A DNA stretch of 47,889 nucleotides, from assembly GCA_019117285.1 (NCBI GenBank), contig DXAA01000009.1:1-47889 (forward strand). Direction: 5' to 3'. The DNA is from Candidatus Limosilactobacillus intestinigallinarum (GTDB lineage Bacteria; Bacillota; Bacilli; Lactobacillales; Lactobacillaceae). How positions within the stretch are numbered: the first letter of the stretch is position 1; every line of letters starts with the position of its first letter. The notes beneath the pieces were generated by a model. That model did no database searches and was not told the origin of the DNA. It saw only the letters and a program-made list of their open reading frames with translations. This document shows positions 32,621 through 40,048 of this stretch, piece after piece. The translations under genes were made by a program, and so were the position numbers.

Positions 32621-33896
32621 CCCGGTCGTGATGGGTACCACAACATGGACATGTCCGTTCACGAATGTTGAGTGGTTTAGGACCACTATGGTAACCACAG
32701 TGACTACAAATCTGACTAGTGTAATTTGGTTTAACTACCACCAAACGTTTACCATACCAAGCACACTTATATGTCAACATGGTCCGAAACTGGTACCAGC
32801 TGGCATTCGCAATGGCCTTAGCTAGACAATGATTTTTCTGAAGATTCTTGGCTTTCAAATCTTCAATGACAATTACGTCGTACTGCCTAACCAAGGTCGT
32901 TGTCAATTTATGCAAATAATCTTTTCTTTAGTTTACTATCTTGGCTTGGTAGCGGGCCTTCTGTTGTCGCGCTCGTTGCCAGTTCTGGTACTCACTTAGT
33001 TCTTTCTTTACGGTCTTATGATTATGATTCCATTGACGGACGGCAACCATCGCTTGACGTTTCCGTTTGGCATACTTACTTTGCCACTTTGTTGCTTGTT
33101 TCTCAGCCCATCTAGCGTTAAAGGTGCCGTACTTAATCCCATCAGAACTAACGGCTAGATTGGTGAGCCCCACATCAATCCCGACCGCTTTGCCTGTCTT
33201 GTTTAAGTGTTCAGGAGCCTCAACTGCAACTTGTAGTGATAAATAGTAGCGTCCAGTTGGCGTAAGGCAAACCGTATAGCACTTGATTTTGCCATTAGCT
33301 AATCGGGTTGTTTTGCTGGTTCGAATGCTGCCCAGCTTCGGTAACTTAACTCGTCGCTTTGCAAGCACTCGACAAACTGACCGCCCCGTGTAAGCCTGCC
33401 GAATAGTACGACGCGATTTGAAGCGTGGATAGTCGCCCTGATGCCTAAATAACATCTTAAAGGCTTGGGCGAGGTTATGATTAACCACGAGAAAACTGGT
33501 TGAATCACTAGTTCTAAGGAATGGATATTCCTGCTTAAGTCTCTTCAGGAGATAATTCATACCGTATTCATTGACAAAGTGACTACTAGGATTGTTTTGA
33601 TAACGTTCCTTCGCCATTGCCAACATCTGATTCCAAATAAAGCGATCGTTGCCAAACATTTGTCGCAATTGTTCTCTCTGCTGAGCATTGGGATATAGAC
33701 GGAGCTTAACGCCCTTGATAATCTGCACCATCTTCACCACGATTCCCTTATTAGCGGACGGTTAACATAGCTAATTAGTATTTGCGCACTAATCTTTCTG
33801 TTAAGCATATTATATCATATTGTAAAACGTACGTTCGGGTAAAAATTCAAAAAGTAGGCAATTCATCACGTCCTTAAAAGAACGTGTTTCCTTGCC
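32449..33896 (-). mobile_element. IS200/IS605-type element with tnpB only (copy 2, defective)
   Basis: About 1448 bases collinear with the element at 21911-23357, roughly nine-tenths identical by eye, with the same ends (gtgaactactcgg to ccttgcc). Flanks differ, so this is an independent insertion rather than a segmental duplication. Its tnpB is interrupted by one stop codon, while both subterminal palindromes remain. It lies in the AT-rich stretch between a broken lipoprotein gene and tRNA-Leu. Confidence 0.88.
32568..33740 (-). pseudogene. tnpB: tnpB with a single nonsense mutation (copy 2)
   Basis: The frame is the same length as intact copy 1 (391 codons) but has TAA at 32928-32930 where copy 1 has CAA (codon 271, in the segment KIVN[12 protein letters not shown]). 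The truncated product would retain the first RuvC Asp (GIDVGLTNLAVS) but lose the Glu motif, the last Asp and the zinc finger, so it cannot cut. Downstream of the stop all motifs are still intact, which means the change is recent. The two open pieces should not be annotated as separate genes. Confidence 0.9.
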
Positions 33897-33909
33897 CAAT
33901 TTCAAAAAG

Positions 33910-33935
33910 CCCGCTATCCTAAATCGGATAGCGGG
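33910..33935 (-). terminator. Terminator-like hairpin beside the left end of copy 2
   Basis: A perfect ten-base repeat (cccgctatcc / ggatagcggg) with a 6-base loop is followed on the minus strand by CTTTTTG. No gene is evident on the minus strand between it and the tRNA-Leu terminator (33936-34100 looks empty), so it may be a leftover from a gene lost here. The TnpB element starts 13 bases away. Confidence 0.65.
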
Positions 33936-34100
33936 GTGAAAAGTTCAACGAGTAATGGTGAGTTAGTTCTGACAAAGTTTATCATATAATTGTTTCAAAT
34001 TTAAGCACATTATGCTGCCATCAAGAGAACGGCTTTAGCTTAACAGGATGGTCCGCGCTAGGAAAAAGGCTCAACCGTTTGTCATAGTTTTTTAGATAAA

Positions 34101-34133
34101 ATAAAAAGCCCAGTAGAAACATCTACCGGACTT
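34101..34133 (-). terminator. Terminator of tRNA-Leu
   Basis: The hairpin aagcccagtaga / tctaccggactt (one wobble) is followed on the minus strand by a run of T. It begins seven bases after the tRNA 3' end. Confidence 0.85.
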
Positions 34134-34139
34134 ATGTTA

Positions 34140-34223
34140 TGCCCCAAACAGGATTCGAACCTGTACATGGAAACCCATACAACGACCTGAACGTTGCGCG
34201 TCTGCCAATTCCGCCACTGGGGC
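34140..34223 (-). tRNA. tRNA-Leu (anticodon CAG)
   Basis: The 84-base gene folds as a class II tRNA: acceptor GCCCCAG with TTTGGGGC, D-arm with GGCGGAATTGGCAGAC, anticodon stem CAACG / CGTTG around TTCAGGT (anticodon CAG), long variable arm, and T-loop GGTTCGAATCC. The discriminator is A and the CCA end is not encoded. It has its own promoter and terminator. The accessory stretch 30.4-34.0 kb lies on its 3' side, a common place for insertions. Confidence 0.95.
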
Positions 34224-34278
34224 ATCTCTGTTGTTAAGTTAAGTTGTTTTGTTATCTCTCAACCAGACAACATAAATT

Positions 34279-34306
34279 ATTATATCCAATTTCCGGAGAA
34301 ATGCAA
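34279..34306 (-). promoter_or_regulatory. Promoter of tRNA-Leu
   Basis: On the minus strand TTGCAT (34306-34301) is 16 bases from TATAAT (34284-34279), about 55 bases before the mature 5' end of the tRNA. Confidence 0.65.
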
Positions 34307-34335
34307 CCCTTTTTCGAAAATTAATTCAAAAAAAT

Positions 34336-34671
34336 TTAAAACCACAGTGTGACGGCGATTAGGGCGATTACCAGGGCAAAGATAACCATGTAGGAACGGT
34401 TTGGATTACCAAAGGTTTCTCGCTTTAACCGGAAGTTGGTCTCCATAAATGCGTACACCAGAATTAGATAGAGGATCACCCCGAGCCCGATCCAGAACTC
34501 GTGGGGGAAGGTCAGGATGAGCTTAATGATGGAAACGGTCAGCAGGACAAAGAAACAGAGACGGCCAAAGATCAGCCAGTCGGTCACGTGTTTTTCCTTC
34601 TTGGCCTTATCGCCGGCGAGGTTGACGATAATCAGAAATGTGGTAGTGAAGATCGCAATTGCTTGTAACAT
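34336..34671 (-). CDS. Small membrane protein, 111 aa
   Basis: Four hydrophobic helices are visible: IAIFTTTFLIIVNLAGD, LIFGRLCFFVLLTVSIIKLIL, WIGLGVILYLILVYAFM and YMVIFALVIALIAVTLWF. The connecting loops are short and charged. It is a conserved-looking lactobacillar membrane protein with no function I can name. The ATG at 34671 is preceded by AAAGGAGG at good spacing; the longer frame is not supported. It is divergent from the DUF2187 gene. Confidence 0.75.
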   Translation of the reverse strand: MLQAIAIFTTTFLIIVNLAGDKAKKEKHVTDWLIFGRLCFFVLLTVSIIKLILTFPHEFWIGLGVILYLILVYAFMETNFRLKRETFGNPNRSYMVIFALVIALIAVTLWF

Positions 34672-34805
34672 TGGCGAGCCCTCCTTTCTTCCTAATTTTA
34701 GCATTCCCTTTTGCCTGACACCAGCAGACTTTTGACTTGAAAAAGATTCTTAAAAAGTGTAAAGTAGCATGTATTGCAAACGAACATATAATGAGGTGAA
34801 TTTTA

Positions 34806-35171
34806 GTGGCTGATTTCGAAATTGGTGACGTTGTAAAGGGCAAGAAGTTCGGCCCAATGGAGCACGACTTCTCCGGTGTTGTTGAAAAAGTCTACACTAA
34901 TTCAATTATGATTTCGATCCAGGACTTTGATCCCGCTGATAAGAGTGGGGTTAACGAACTGAACGGCCGGGCCGTGATTCGCCAGAAGGACGCGAAGATG
35001 ATCAAGGCCGTTCCTCGTGAGGACAAGGATGACGACGAGGCCGCCGATGATAAGGAAAAGAAGACGGCTAAGAAGTCAAGCAAGTCAACTAAATCAACTA
35101 AGTCAACCAAGGCCAAGACGACGGCTAAGAAAAAAACTCAGAAAAAATCTTCAAAAAAGGCTGACAAATAG
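34806..35171 (+). CDS. DUF2187 (KOW-like) protein with Lys-rich tail
   Basis: The 121-residue protein has an N-terminal SH3-like DUF2187 domain (residues ~1-68: FEIGDVVKGKKFGPMEHDFSG, VVEKVYTNSIMISI, ELNGRAVIRQKDAKMIKA). An acidic linker (REDKDDDEAADDKEKK) leads into a ~45-residue tail built of Lys, Ser and Thr with KSTKST and AKKS repeats, like histone-like bacterial tails. The usual DUF2187 protein is about 60 residues, so the tail is an extension. The start is GTG with GAGGTG upstream. Nucleic-acid binding is inferred from the tail charge only. Confidence 0.78.
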   Translation: MADFEIGDVVKGKKFGPMEHDFSGVVEKVYTNSIMISIQDFDPADKSGVNELNGRAVIRQKDAKMIKAVPREDKDDDEAADDKEKKTAKKSSKSTKSTKSTKAKTTAKKKTQKKSSKKADK

Positions 35172-35218
35172 TTAAGAAAGTTATATACTAGCTTAGTAAG
35201 TTAATTGAGCTAGTTTAT

Positions 35219-35289
35219 GCGGGTATAGTTTAGTGGTAAAACACAACCTTCCCAAGGTTGCGTCGCGAGTTCGATTCTCGTTACCCGCT
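35219..35289 (+). tRNA. tRNA-Gly (anticodon CCC)
   Basis: The 71-base gene has acceptor GCGGGTA paired with TACCCGC, D-arm with AGTTTAGTGGTAAAAC, anticodon stem CAACC/GGTTG around TTCCCAA (anticodon CCC), and T-loop GTTCGATTC. The discriminator is T and CCA is not encoded. It lies 48 bases after the DUF2187 gene and is followed by a terminator. Confidence 0.95.
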
Positions 35290-35296
35290 TCGGTCA

Positions 35297-35324
35297 GGCA
35301 GGAGTTATTGCTCCTGCCTTTTTT
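35297..35324 (+). terminator. Terminator of tRNA-Gly
   Basis: The perfect repeat ggcaggag / ctcctgcc around a 6-base loop is followed by six T. Confidence 0.88.
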
Positions 35325-35332
35325 GTATTCAA

Positions 35333-35365
35333 AAAAGCGTCCAGCAATCAGCTAGACGCTTTTCA
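35333..35365 (-). terminator. Terminator of the pdxK-ldh operon
   Basis: The hairpin aaaagcgtc / gacgctttt with an inner CAGC/GCT pairing is followed on the minus strand by a T run. It ends eight bases from the ldh stop. Confidence 0.8.
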
Positions 35366-35372
35366 ACTATTA

Positions 35373-36311
35373 TTAAAGCTCGATACTGTCGAGCACCTTC
35401 TTCATGGCGGTCGCCGAATGCTTCATCTTGGCGAGTTCGTCAGCGGTGAGCGGGTATTCGATGACCTGGCCGATTCCCTGGCTGTTGATAACCGCGGGTG
35501 AACCCAGGTAAATATCGTTGATCCCGTACTGACCATCTAACGGTGCGGAGATTGGCAGGACCACGTTTCGGTTTTCGATGATGGCGCTGGTGATGTAGGC
35601 GAGGCACTTAGCAACCCCGTAGAAGGTCGCACCCTTGTTACCGATGATCCGGCCCCCAGCCTTATGGACATCGTCTTCGATCTGCTCCTTGTCTTGGGGA
35701 CTAAGCTGGACCCGTTCGACGAGGGGCTTACCATTGATGGTGATCTCATTGAAAGCGGCAAAGGAGGTGTCGCCATGCTCACCCAGGATCTGGGCGTCGA
35801 CGGCATTGACGGAGAGGTGGAGCCGGTGGCTGAGCAAGATCCGCAGTCGCATCGAATCCAACGAGGTTCCAGTACCAATGACCCGTTCTTTCGGGAAACC
35901 GCTGAATCGCTGGGTGAGGGTAGTCAGGATGTCGACGGGGTTGCTGGAGATGACGAAGACTCCCTGAAAACCGGCGGCGACGATCGGGTCGACGATCGAC
36001 TTCAGGATAGCAGCGTTCTTGTTGACCAGGTCCAAGCGGGATTCACCGGGCTTCCGGGCAACCCCGGCCGTGATTACCACCACGTCGGCGTTATTTGCGT
36101 CCGCATAGCTACCAGCGACCACCCGAACGGGGCTGGTCAGTGGGGTGATGTCAGCGAGGTCGATGGCGTCCCCGGTGGCCTTCTGCTGGTTCCGGTCAAC
36201 GATGACCAGCTCGTCGATCTCGTGGGTTGATTGGAGCAGTGAGAAGGCAAAGGCCGAGCCGACCGCCCCGTCCCCGACGAGGACAACCTTATGTGTGTAT
36301 TCATCAAGCAT
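35373..36311 (-). CDS. L-lactate/malate dehydrogenase-family 2-hydroxyacid dehydrogenase
   Basis: The 312-residue NAD-dependent enzyme has an N-terminal Rossmann GDGAVGSAFAFSLL and the catalytic GEHGDTSF (His), with TSLDSMRLR and GATFYGVA as in L-LDH. In the specificity loop it reads AGVARKPGESR, with Arg at the position (LDH residue 102) that is Gln in most lactate dehydrogenases and Arg in malate dehydrogenases. The rest is LDH-like, so substrate preference is uncertain: lactate, malate or a larger 2-hydroxyacid. Its first eight bases overlap the end of the kinase gene upstream, so translation is coupled. Confidence 0.85.
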   Translation of the reverse strand: MLDEYTHKVVLVGDGAVGSAFAFSLLQSTHEIDELVIVDRNQQKATGDAIDLADITPLTSPVRVVAGSYADANNADVVVITAGVARKPGESRLDLVNKNAAILKSIVDPIVAAGFQGVFVISSNPVDILTTLTQRFSGFPKERVIGTGTSLDSMRLRILLSHRLHLSVNAVDAQILGEHGDTSFAAFNEITINGKPLVERVQLSPQDKEQIEDDVHKAGGRIIGNKGATFYGVAKCLAYITSAIIENRNVVLPISAPLDGQYGINDIYLGSPAVINSQGIGQVIEYPLTADELAKMKHSATAMKKVLDSIEL

Positions 36312-37140
36312 TGTGATTAGCTTCCTTTCCTAATTCAACTTGGGCGGCCCAGTGGTTGATCGGGCCAAACCGATGCCCAACCGTTAGTGGGTGGGCAATG
36401 GCGGTATAGACCGCGTCCTTGGCCCGCCGCACCGCACTGGCGACATCCTGGCCCTTGGCGAGCTCAGCGGCGATGACCGCTGAGAAGGTGTCCCCAGTAC
36501 CGTTGAGTCGGCTGGTTTTGATGTATGGCTTGGACATCCAGAAATGATCCCCGTCTTCTAAGAGGACCAGGTCGTCGACGGTATGCTGGGCCGTATCGCT
36601 ATGGGCACCCTTGACGACAACGTTCTTGGCCCCCATTTCCTGGAGGCGACGGGCAGCCGTGAGCTGGTCCTGGCGGTTGCTGATGGTCAATTCAGCCAGC
36701 TTCTGGGCCTCATAGAAGTTCGGGGTGATCACCGTGGCCAGGGGGATGATCCGTTCGCGGAAGCGCTCGTAGGCTGACCGGGCTAACAGCATTGCCCCAT
36801 GCTTGGTGATGATGACCGGGTCAACCACCAGGGGGCCAAAGCTTTGGTCATCGTAGTTATCCACCACGACGTCGATCACGTCGTCGTTGGCTAACATTCC
36901 CGTCTTGGCGGCCCCAATCGTGAAGTCGCGTGCCAATTGGTGAAACTGCTCGGCAATGAATTCCTTGGGCATTACCTGCTGAGCGGTGATATCATACGAG
37001 TTACCGGCAACGGCGGCCGTCAAAATGCCATGGCCGTAAACCCCATCGGCGAAGAAGGCGTGGAGGTCGGCTGGCATCCCGGCGCTGCCGTCGGAATCGT
37101 GCCCGGCAATGGTCAGGGCTTGGATATTTTGTTGTGTCAT
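36304..37140 (-). CDS. Pyridoxal/hydroxymethylpyrimidine kinase-like (PdxK/ThiD family)
   Basis: The 278-residue ribokinase-fold enzyme has the N-terminal ALTIAGHDSDGSAGMPADLHAF, AAKTGMLAND, VVDPVIITKHG, VITPNFYEAQKL and the C-terminal catalytic LNGTGDTFSAV. ThiD enzymes usually read GSDSGGGAGIQAD; the GHDSDGSAGMPAD variant is the one I associate with pyridoxal kinases of Gram-positives, so vitamin B6 salvage is more likely than thiamine synthesis. AAAGGATG precedes the ATG. It heads a two-gene operon with the LDH-like gene. Confidence 0.82.
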   Translation of the reverse strand: MTQQNIQALTIAGHDSDGSAGMPADLHAFFADGVYGHGILTAAVAGNSYDITAQQVMPKEFIAEQFHQLARDFTIGAAKTGMLANDDVIDVVVDNYDDQSFGPLVVDPVIITKHGAMLLARSAYERFRERIIPLATVITPNFYEAQKLAELTISNRQDQLTAARRLQEMGAKNVVVKGAHSDTAQHTVDDLVLLEDGDHFWMSKPYIKTSRLNGTGDTFSAVIAAELAKGQDVASAVRRAKDAVYTAIAHPLTVGHRFGPINHWAAQVELGKEANHNA

Positions 37141-37219
37141 TCACATCATCCTTTCACCATTTCTTAATACTTCGATTTTAGCATATAATTGTACCAGCGA
37201 GGTCGGCCAACGATTTTCC

Positions 37220-37247
37220 TTGTAATTGGATTAGATTTTGTTATAAT
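37220..37247 (+). promoter_or_regulatory. Promoter of the argS T-box transcript
   Basis: The -35 box TTGTAA (37220-37225) lies 16 bases from TATAAT (37242-37247), with TG at the extended -10 position (37239-37240). The predicted start near 37254 matches the beginning of the T-box leader. Confidence 0.7.
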
Positions 37248-37253
37248 AAAACA

Positions 37254-37460
37254 GTGTTGAAGCCAATAATCGAGGAGTAGTAGTTACCGCGTGCTTTACA
37301 GCGATCCTATGATGGTGTGAGTTAGGAATGTACCGGTTATGAAGGCGTGCCTCGTAGGCATAGTTTAATAATAAAGAGTGGAATTCTAATTCAATTAGAG
37401 TGGTACCGCGGGAAATTAACTCGTCTCTAGTAAGCTGACTGGCTTATTGGGGACGTTTTT
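37254..37460 (+). ncRNA. T-box leader of argS
   Basis: The conserved GAGTGGTACCGCGG lies at 37398-37411, and a terminator pairs gtctctagtaagc (37423-37435) with ggcttattggggac, followed by seven T. Stem I closes with CGAGG/CCTCG and carries AGTA and GAA loop elements. The 3' loop reads GAAGGCGTG; CGT is the Arg specifier I favour. The TGGT bulge needs an A discriminator and so argues against Gly, whose tRNA here ends in T. Uncharged tRNA-Arg should allow transcription into argS. Confidence 0.9.
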
Positions 37461-37480
37461 TAGTAATAAGGAGGAATATT

Positions 37481-39181
37481 ATGGACGAAAAGCAAAAAGT
37501 TGCAACCGCGCTTGCACAGGCACTTCCAGAGATGGACATTGCCGACATCGCAGACAAGATTGAACGGCCAAAGGATGCCAAGAATGGGGACTACGCCTTC
37601 CCAACGTTCTTCCTGGCCAAGACCCTGCATAAGGCTCCCCAGATGATTGCCAGTGAACTGGTGGAGAAGGTTGACCAACAGGGCTTCGACAAGGTTGTTG
37701 TGGCCGGCCCGTACATCAACTTCTTCCTCGACAAGGCCGGCGTTGGTTCCGACGTCTTGAAGGAAATCTTGAACGATCCTGAACACTACGGTGACCTGGA
37801 CCTTGGTCACCAGGCCAACGTCACGATCGACTACTCATCACCAAACATTGCCAAGCCAATGGGGATGGGGCACCTGCGTTCAACCATGATTGGTGAAGCT
37901 GTTGCCCGGATCATGGAGAAGGTTAACTACAACCTGATCCGGATCGACTATCTTGGTGACTGGGGTACCCAGTTCGGGAAGATGATGGCGGCCTACAAGA
38001 TGTGGGGTGACGAGCCAGACGTCCAGAAGGGCCTGAAGGAAGACCCGATCGACACCCTGGTTAAGCTCTACGTCCGGATCAACACCGAGGCCGATGAACA
38101 CCCTGAGTACACTGAGGCCGGTCGGGCATGGTTTGCCAAGCTAGAACACGGTGACGAAGAAGCCTGGAAGCTGTGGCACTGGTTCCGGGAGATGTCCCTG
38201 CAGCGGTTCCAACGGGTTTACAACATGCTGAACGTCCACTTCGACTCCTTCAATGGTGAGGCCTTCAGTGCTCAGAAGATGGACGAACCAATTCAACTGC
38301 TCAAGGACAAGGGCCTGCTCAAAGAAAGCCGGGGCGCCCAGATTGTGGACCTCGACAAGTACAAGCTGCCACCATTGCTGATCATCAAGTCCAACGGGAC
38401 GACGACCTACATCACCCGTGACCTGGCCACGGCCCTCTTCCGGAAGCGGATGTACGGTCACGCCAAGTCTCTCTACGTCGTGGGGGCGGACCAGGAGACC
38501 TACTTCCGTCAATTACGGATGGCCCTGAAGGAAATGGGCTTCAACTGGTGGGACCAAATCACCCACATCTCATTCGGGCTGATGAACCTGAACGGGAAGA
38601 AGATGTCCACGCGGAAGGGTAACGTGGTTTCACTGGAAGACGTCCTGAACGACTCCATTGACCTGGCCCGGAAGCAGATTGCCGAGAAGAACCCTGACCT
38701 GAAGAACGCCGATGAGGTTGCTAAGCAGGTTGGTGTCGGCGCCGTAATCTTCCATGACTTGAAGAACTACCGGCGGAATGCGGTTAACTTCAAGCTGGAA
38801 GACGTTGTTAAGTTCGAAGGGGAAACCGGTCCATACGTTCAATACGCTCGTGCCCGGGCCGAGAGTATCCTGCGGAAGGGCGGTATCCGTGACTTCAGCA
38901 ACGTTGACCTGACCAAGGTTGGCGATTCTGCATGGGACCTGATCAGCTTCCTGGGTCAATACAGCGAAGCCATCAAGCGGGCCGCCCTGAATTACGACCC
39001 ATCCGTGGTTGCCAAGTACGCCCTGGAACTGGCCAAGAAGTTCAACCAGTACTATGCCCACACCCGGATCCTGGATGAGGACGAGGGTCAGCAGGCCCGG
39101 TTGGCCCTGACCCAGGCCGTCAGCAACGTCCTGAAGTCCGCATTGAACCTGCTGGACGTCCAGGCACCAGATGAAATGTAA
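37481..39181 (+). CDS. argS: Arginyl-tRNA synthetase
   Basis: The 566-residue class I synthetase charges tRNA-Arg. It has an N-terminal Add-1 domain, then [20 protein letters not shown] with the HIGH-type motif (~residues 120-138) and [20 protein letters not shown] with the KMSKS-type loop (~residues 365-385). The C-terminal anticodon-binding region includes [20 protein letters not shown] precedes the ATG. Control by the T-box leader is expected, and a strong terminator follows. Length is normal. Confidence 0.97.
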   Translation: MDEKQKVATALAQALPEMDIADIADKIERPKDAKNGDYAFPTFFLAKTLHKAPQMIASELVEKVDQQGFDKVVVAGPYINFFLDKAGVGSDVLKEILNDPEHYGDLDLGHQANVTIDYSSPNIAKPMGMGHLRSTMIGEAVARIMEKVNYNLIRIDYLGDWGTQFGKMMAAYKMWGDEPDVQKGLKEDPIDTLVKLYVRINTEADEHPEYTEAGRAWFAKLEHGDEEAWKLWHWFREMSLQRFQRVYNMLNVHFDSFNGEAFSAQKMDEPIQLLKDKGLLKESRGAQIVDLDKYKLPPLLIIKSNGTTTYITRDLATALFRKRMYGHAKSLYVVGADQETYFRQLRMALKEMGFNWWDQITHISFGLMNLNGKKMSTRKGNVVSLEDVLNDSIDLARKQIAEKNPDLKNADEVAKQVGVGAVIFHDLKNYRRNAVNFKLEDVVKFEGETGPYVQYARARAESILRKGGIRDFSNVDLTKVGDSAWDLISFLGQYSEAIKRAALNYDPSVVAKYALELAKKFNQYYAHTRILDEDEGQQARLALTQAVSNVLKSALNLLDVQAPDEM

Positions 39182-39203
39182 TAATTTGTCAGCCTAAATA
39201 AAC

Positions 39204-39246
39204 AAGCGGGGCTAGTGAGAACGTATCTCACTAGCCCCGCTTTTAA
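39204..39246. terminator. Bidirectional terminator between argS and hpt
   Basis: A perfect 17-base repeat (aagcggggctagtgaga / tctcactagccccgctt) around a 5-base loop lies between convergent genes, with T runs on the plus strand side. Confidence 0.9.
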
Positions 39247-39254
39247 GCTTTAAA

Positions 39255-39791
39255 TTAGTTGGCGTAGACAGCTCGCTTCAGGACGCCGACGTAGGGGAGG
39301 TTACGGTAGAGGTTATCATAGTCCAATCCGTAGCCGACCAGGAACTCGTTGGGTGTGGTGAAGCCAATGTAATCCCCCTCGATCTCGACCTCGCGCCGGG
39401 CCGGCTTGTCGAGGAGGGCACAGATGGCAACACTCTTCGCCCCCCGGTCCTTGAGTAGTTGGACCAGGTACTTGAGGGTGCGGCCGGTGTCAATGATGTC
39501 TTCCATGATGATAACATCGCGGCCAGCAACGTCGGACTTGAGGTCCTGAACGAGCTTGACCTGGCCGGTGGAATTGGCCCCGTCATAGCTGGAGACGTCC
39601 ACCAGGTCGACGTTGAGCTTGAAGTTTAGCCGCTTCAGCATGTCACTGGTGAAGATCATCGCCCCGGTCAAAACCGAGACCACCAGTGGATCCCGGTCCT
39701 GGTATTTATGGGTAAGGTCCGTGGCCAGTTCGTCCAACCGGTGGTCGATCTGTTCCTGACTGTAGAGTACCGCTTCGATATCGTTGTTCAT
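39255..39791 (-). CDS. hpt: Hypoxanthine phosphoribosyltransferase
   Basis: The 178-residue purine-salvage enzyme converts hypoxanthine/guanine and PRPP to IMP/GMP. The PRPP-binding motif VIIMEDIIDTGRTL is clear, preceded by LVVSVLTGAMIFTSDML and followed by FLVGYGLDYDNLYRNLPYVG. ATG 39791 follows GAGGAGAA at normal spacing; the open frame runs 17 codons further without a ribosome site. In many Firmicutes hpt sits in a tilS-ftsH operon; here it stands alone, convergent with argS. Confidence 0.95.
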   Translation of the reverse strand: MNNDIEAVLYSQEQIDHRLDELATDLTHKYQDRDPLVVSVLTGAMIFTSDMLKRLNFKLNVDLVDVSSYDGANSTGQVKLVQDLKSDVAGRDVIIMEDIIDTGRTLKYLVQLLKDRGAKSVAICALLDKPARREVEIEGDYIGFTTPNEFLVGYGLDYDNLYRNLPYVGVLKRAVYAN

Positions 39792-40048
39792 GTAAATTCT
39801 CCTCTTCCCCTTTAATTTCTCAAAAGGCAATTTGGTAATCAATAGTCAGATTTTAACACATTCACGGCCCAAAATTAAGCCATAAATTGATTCTTTTTGA
39901 ATTTCACGTTAATAATGTTCGGATTTAGGCGTAGGATGGACTGGCCGGTGGAAAGGTAAACTTTAGTTAAAGCCCACTGAAATCCATGGCGTGGTCCGGG
40001 TTATATGCTAAAATGACAGACAGTCAATTAATGAACGGGAGAATGAAA

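Noticed and set aside
32568-32915. Separate small transposase gene
   Set aside because: It is the 3' part of tnpB copy 2 after the nonsense codon, in the same frame as the 5' part.
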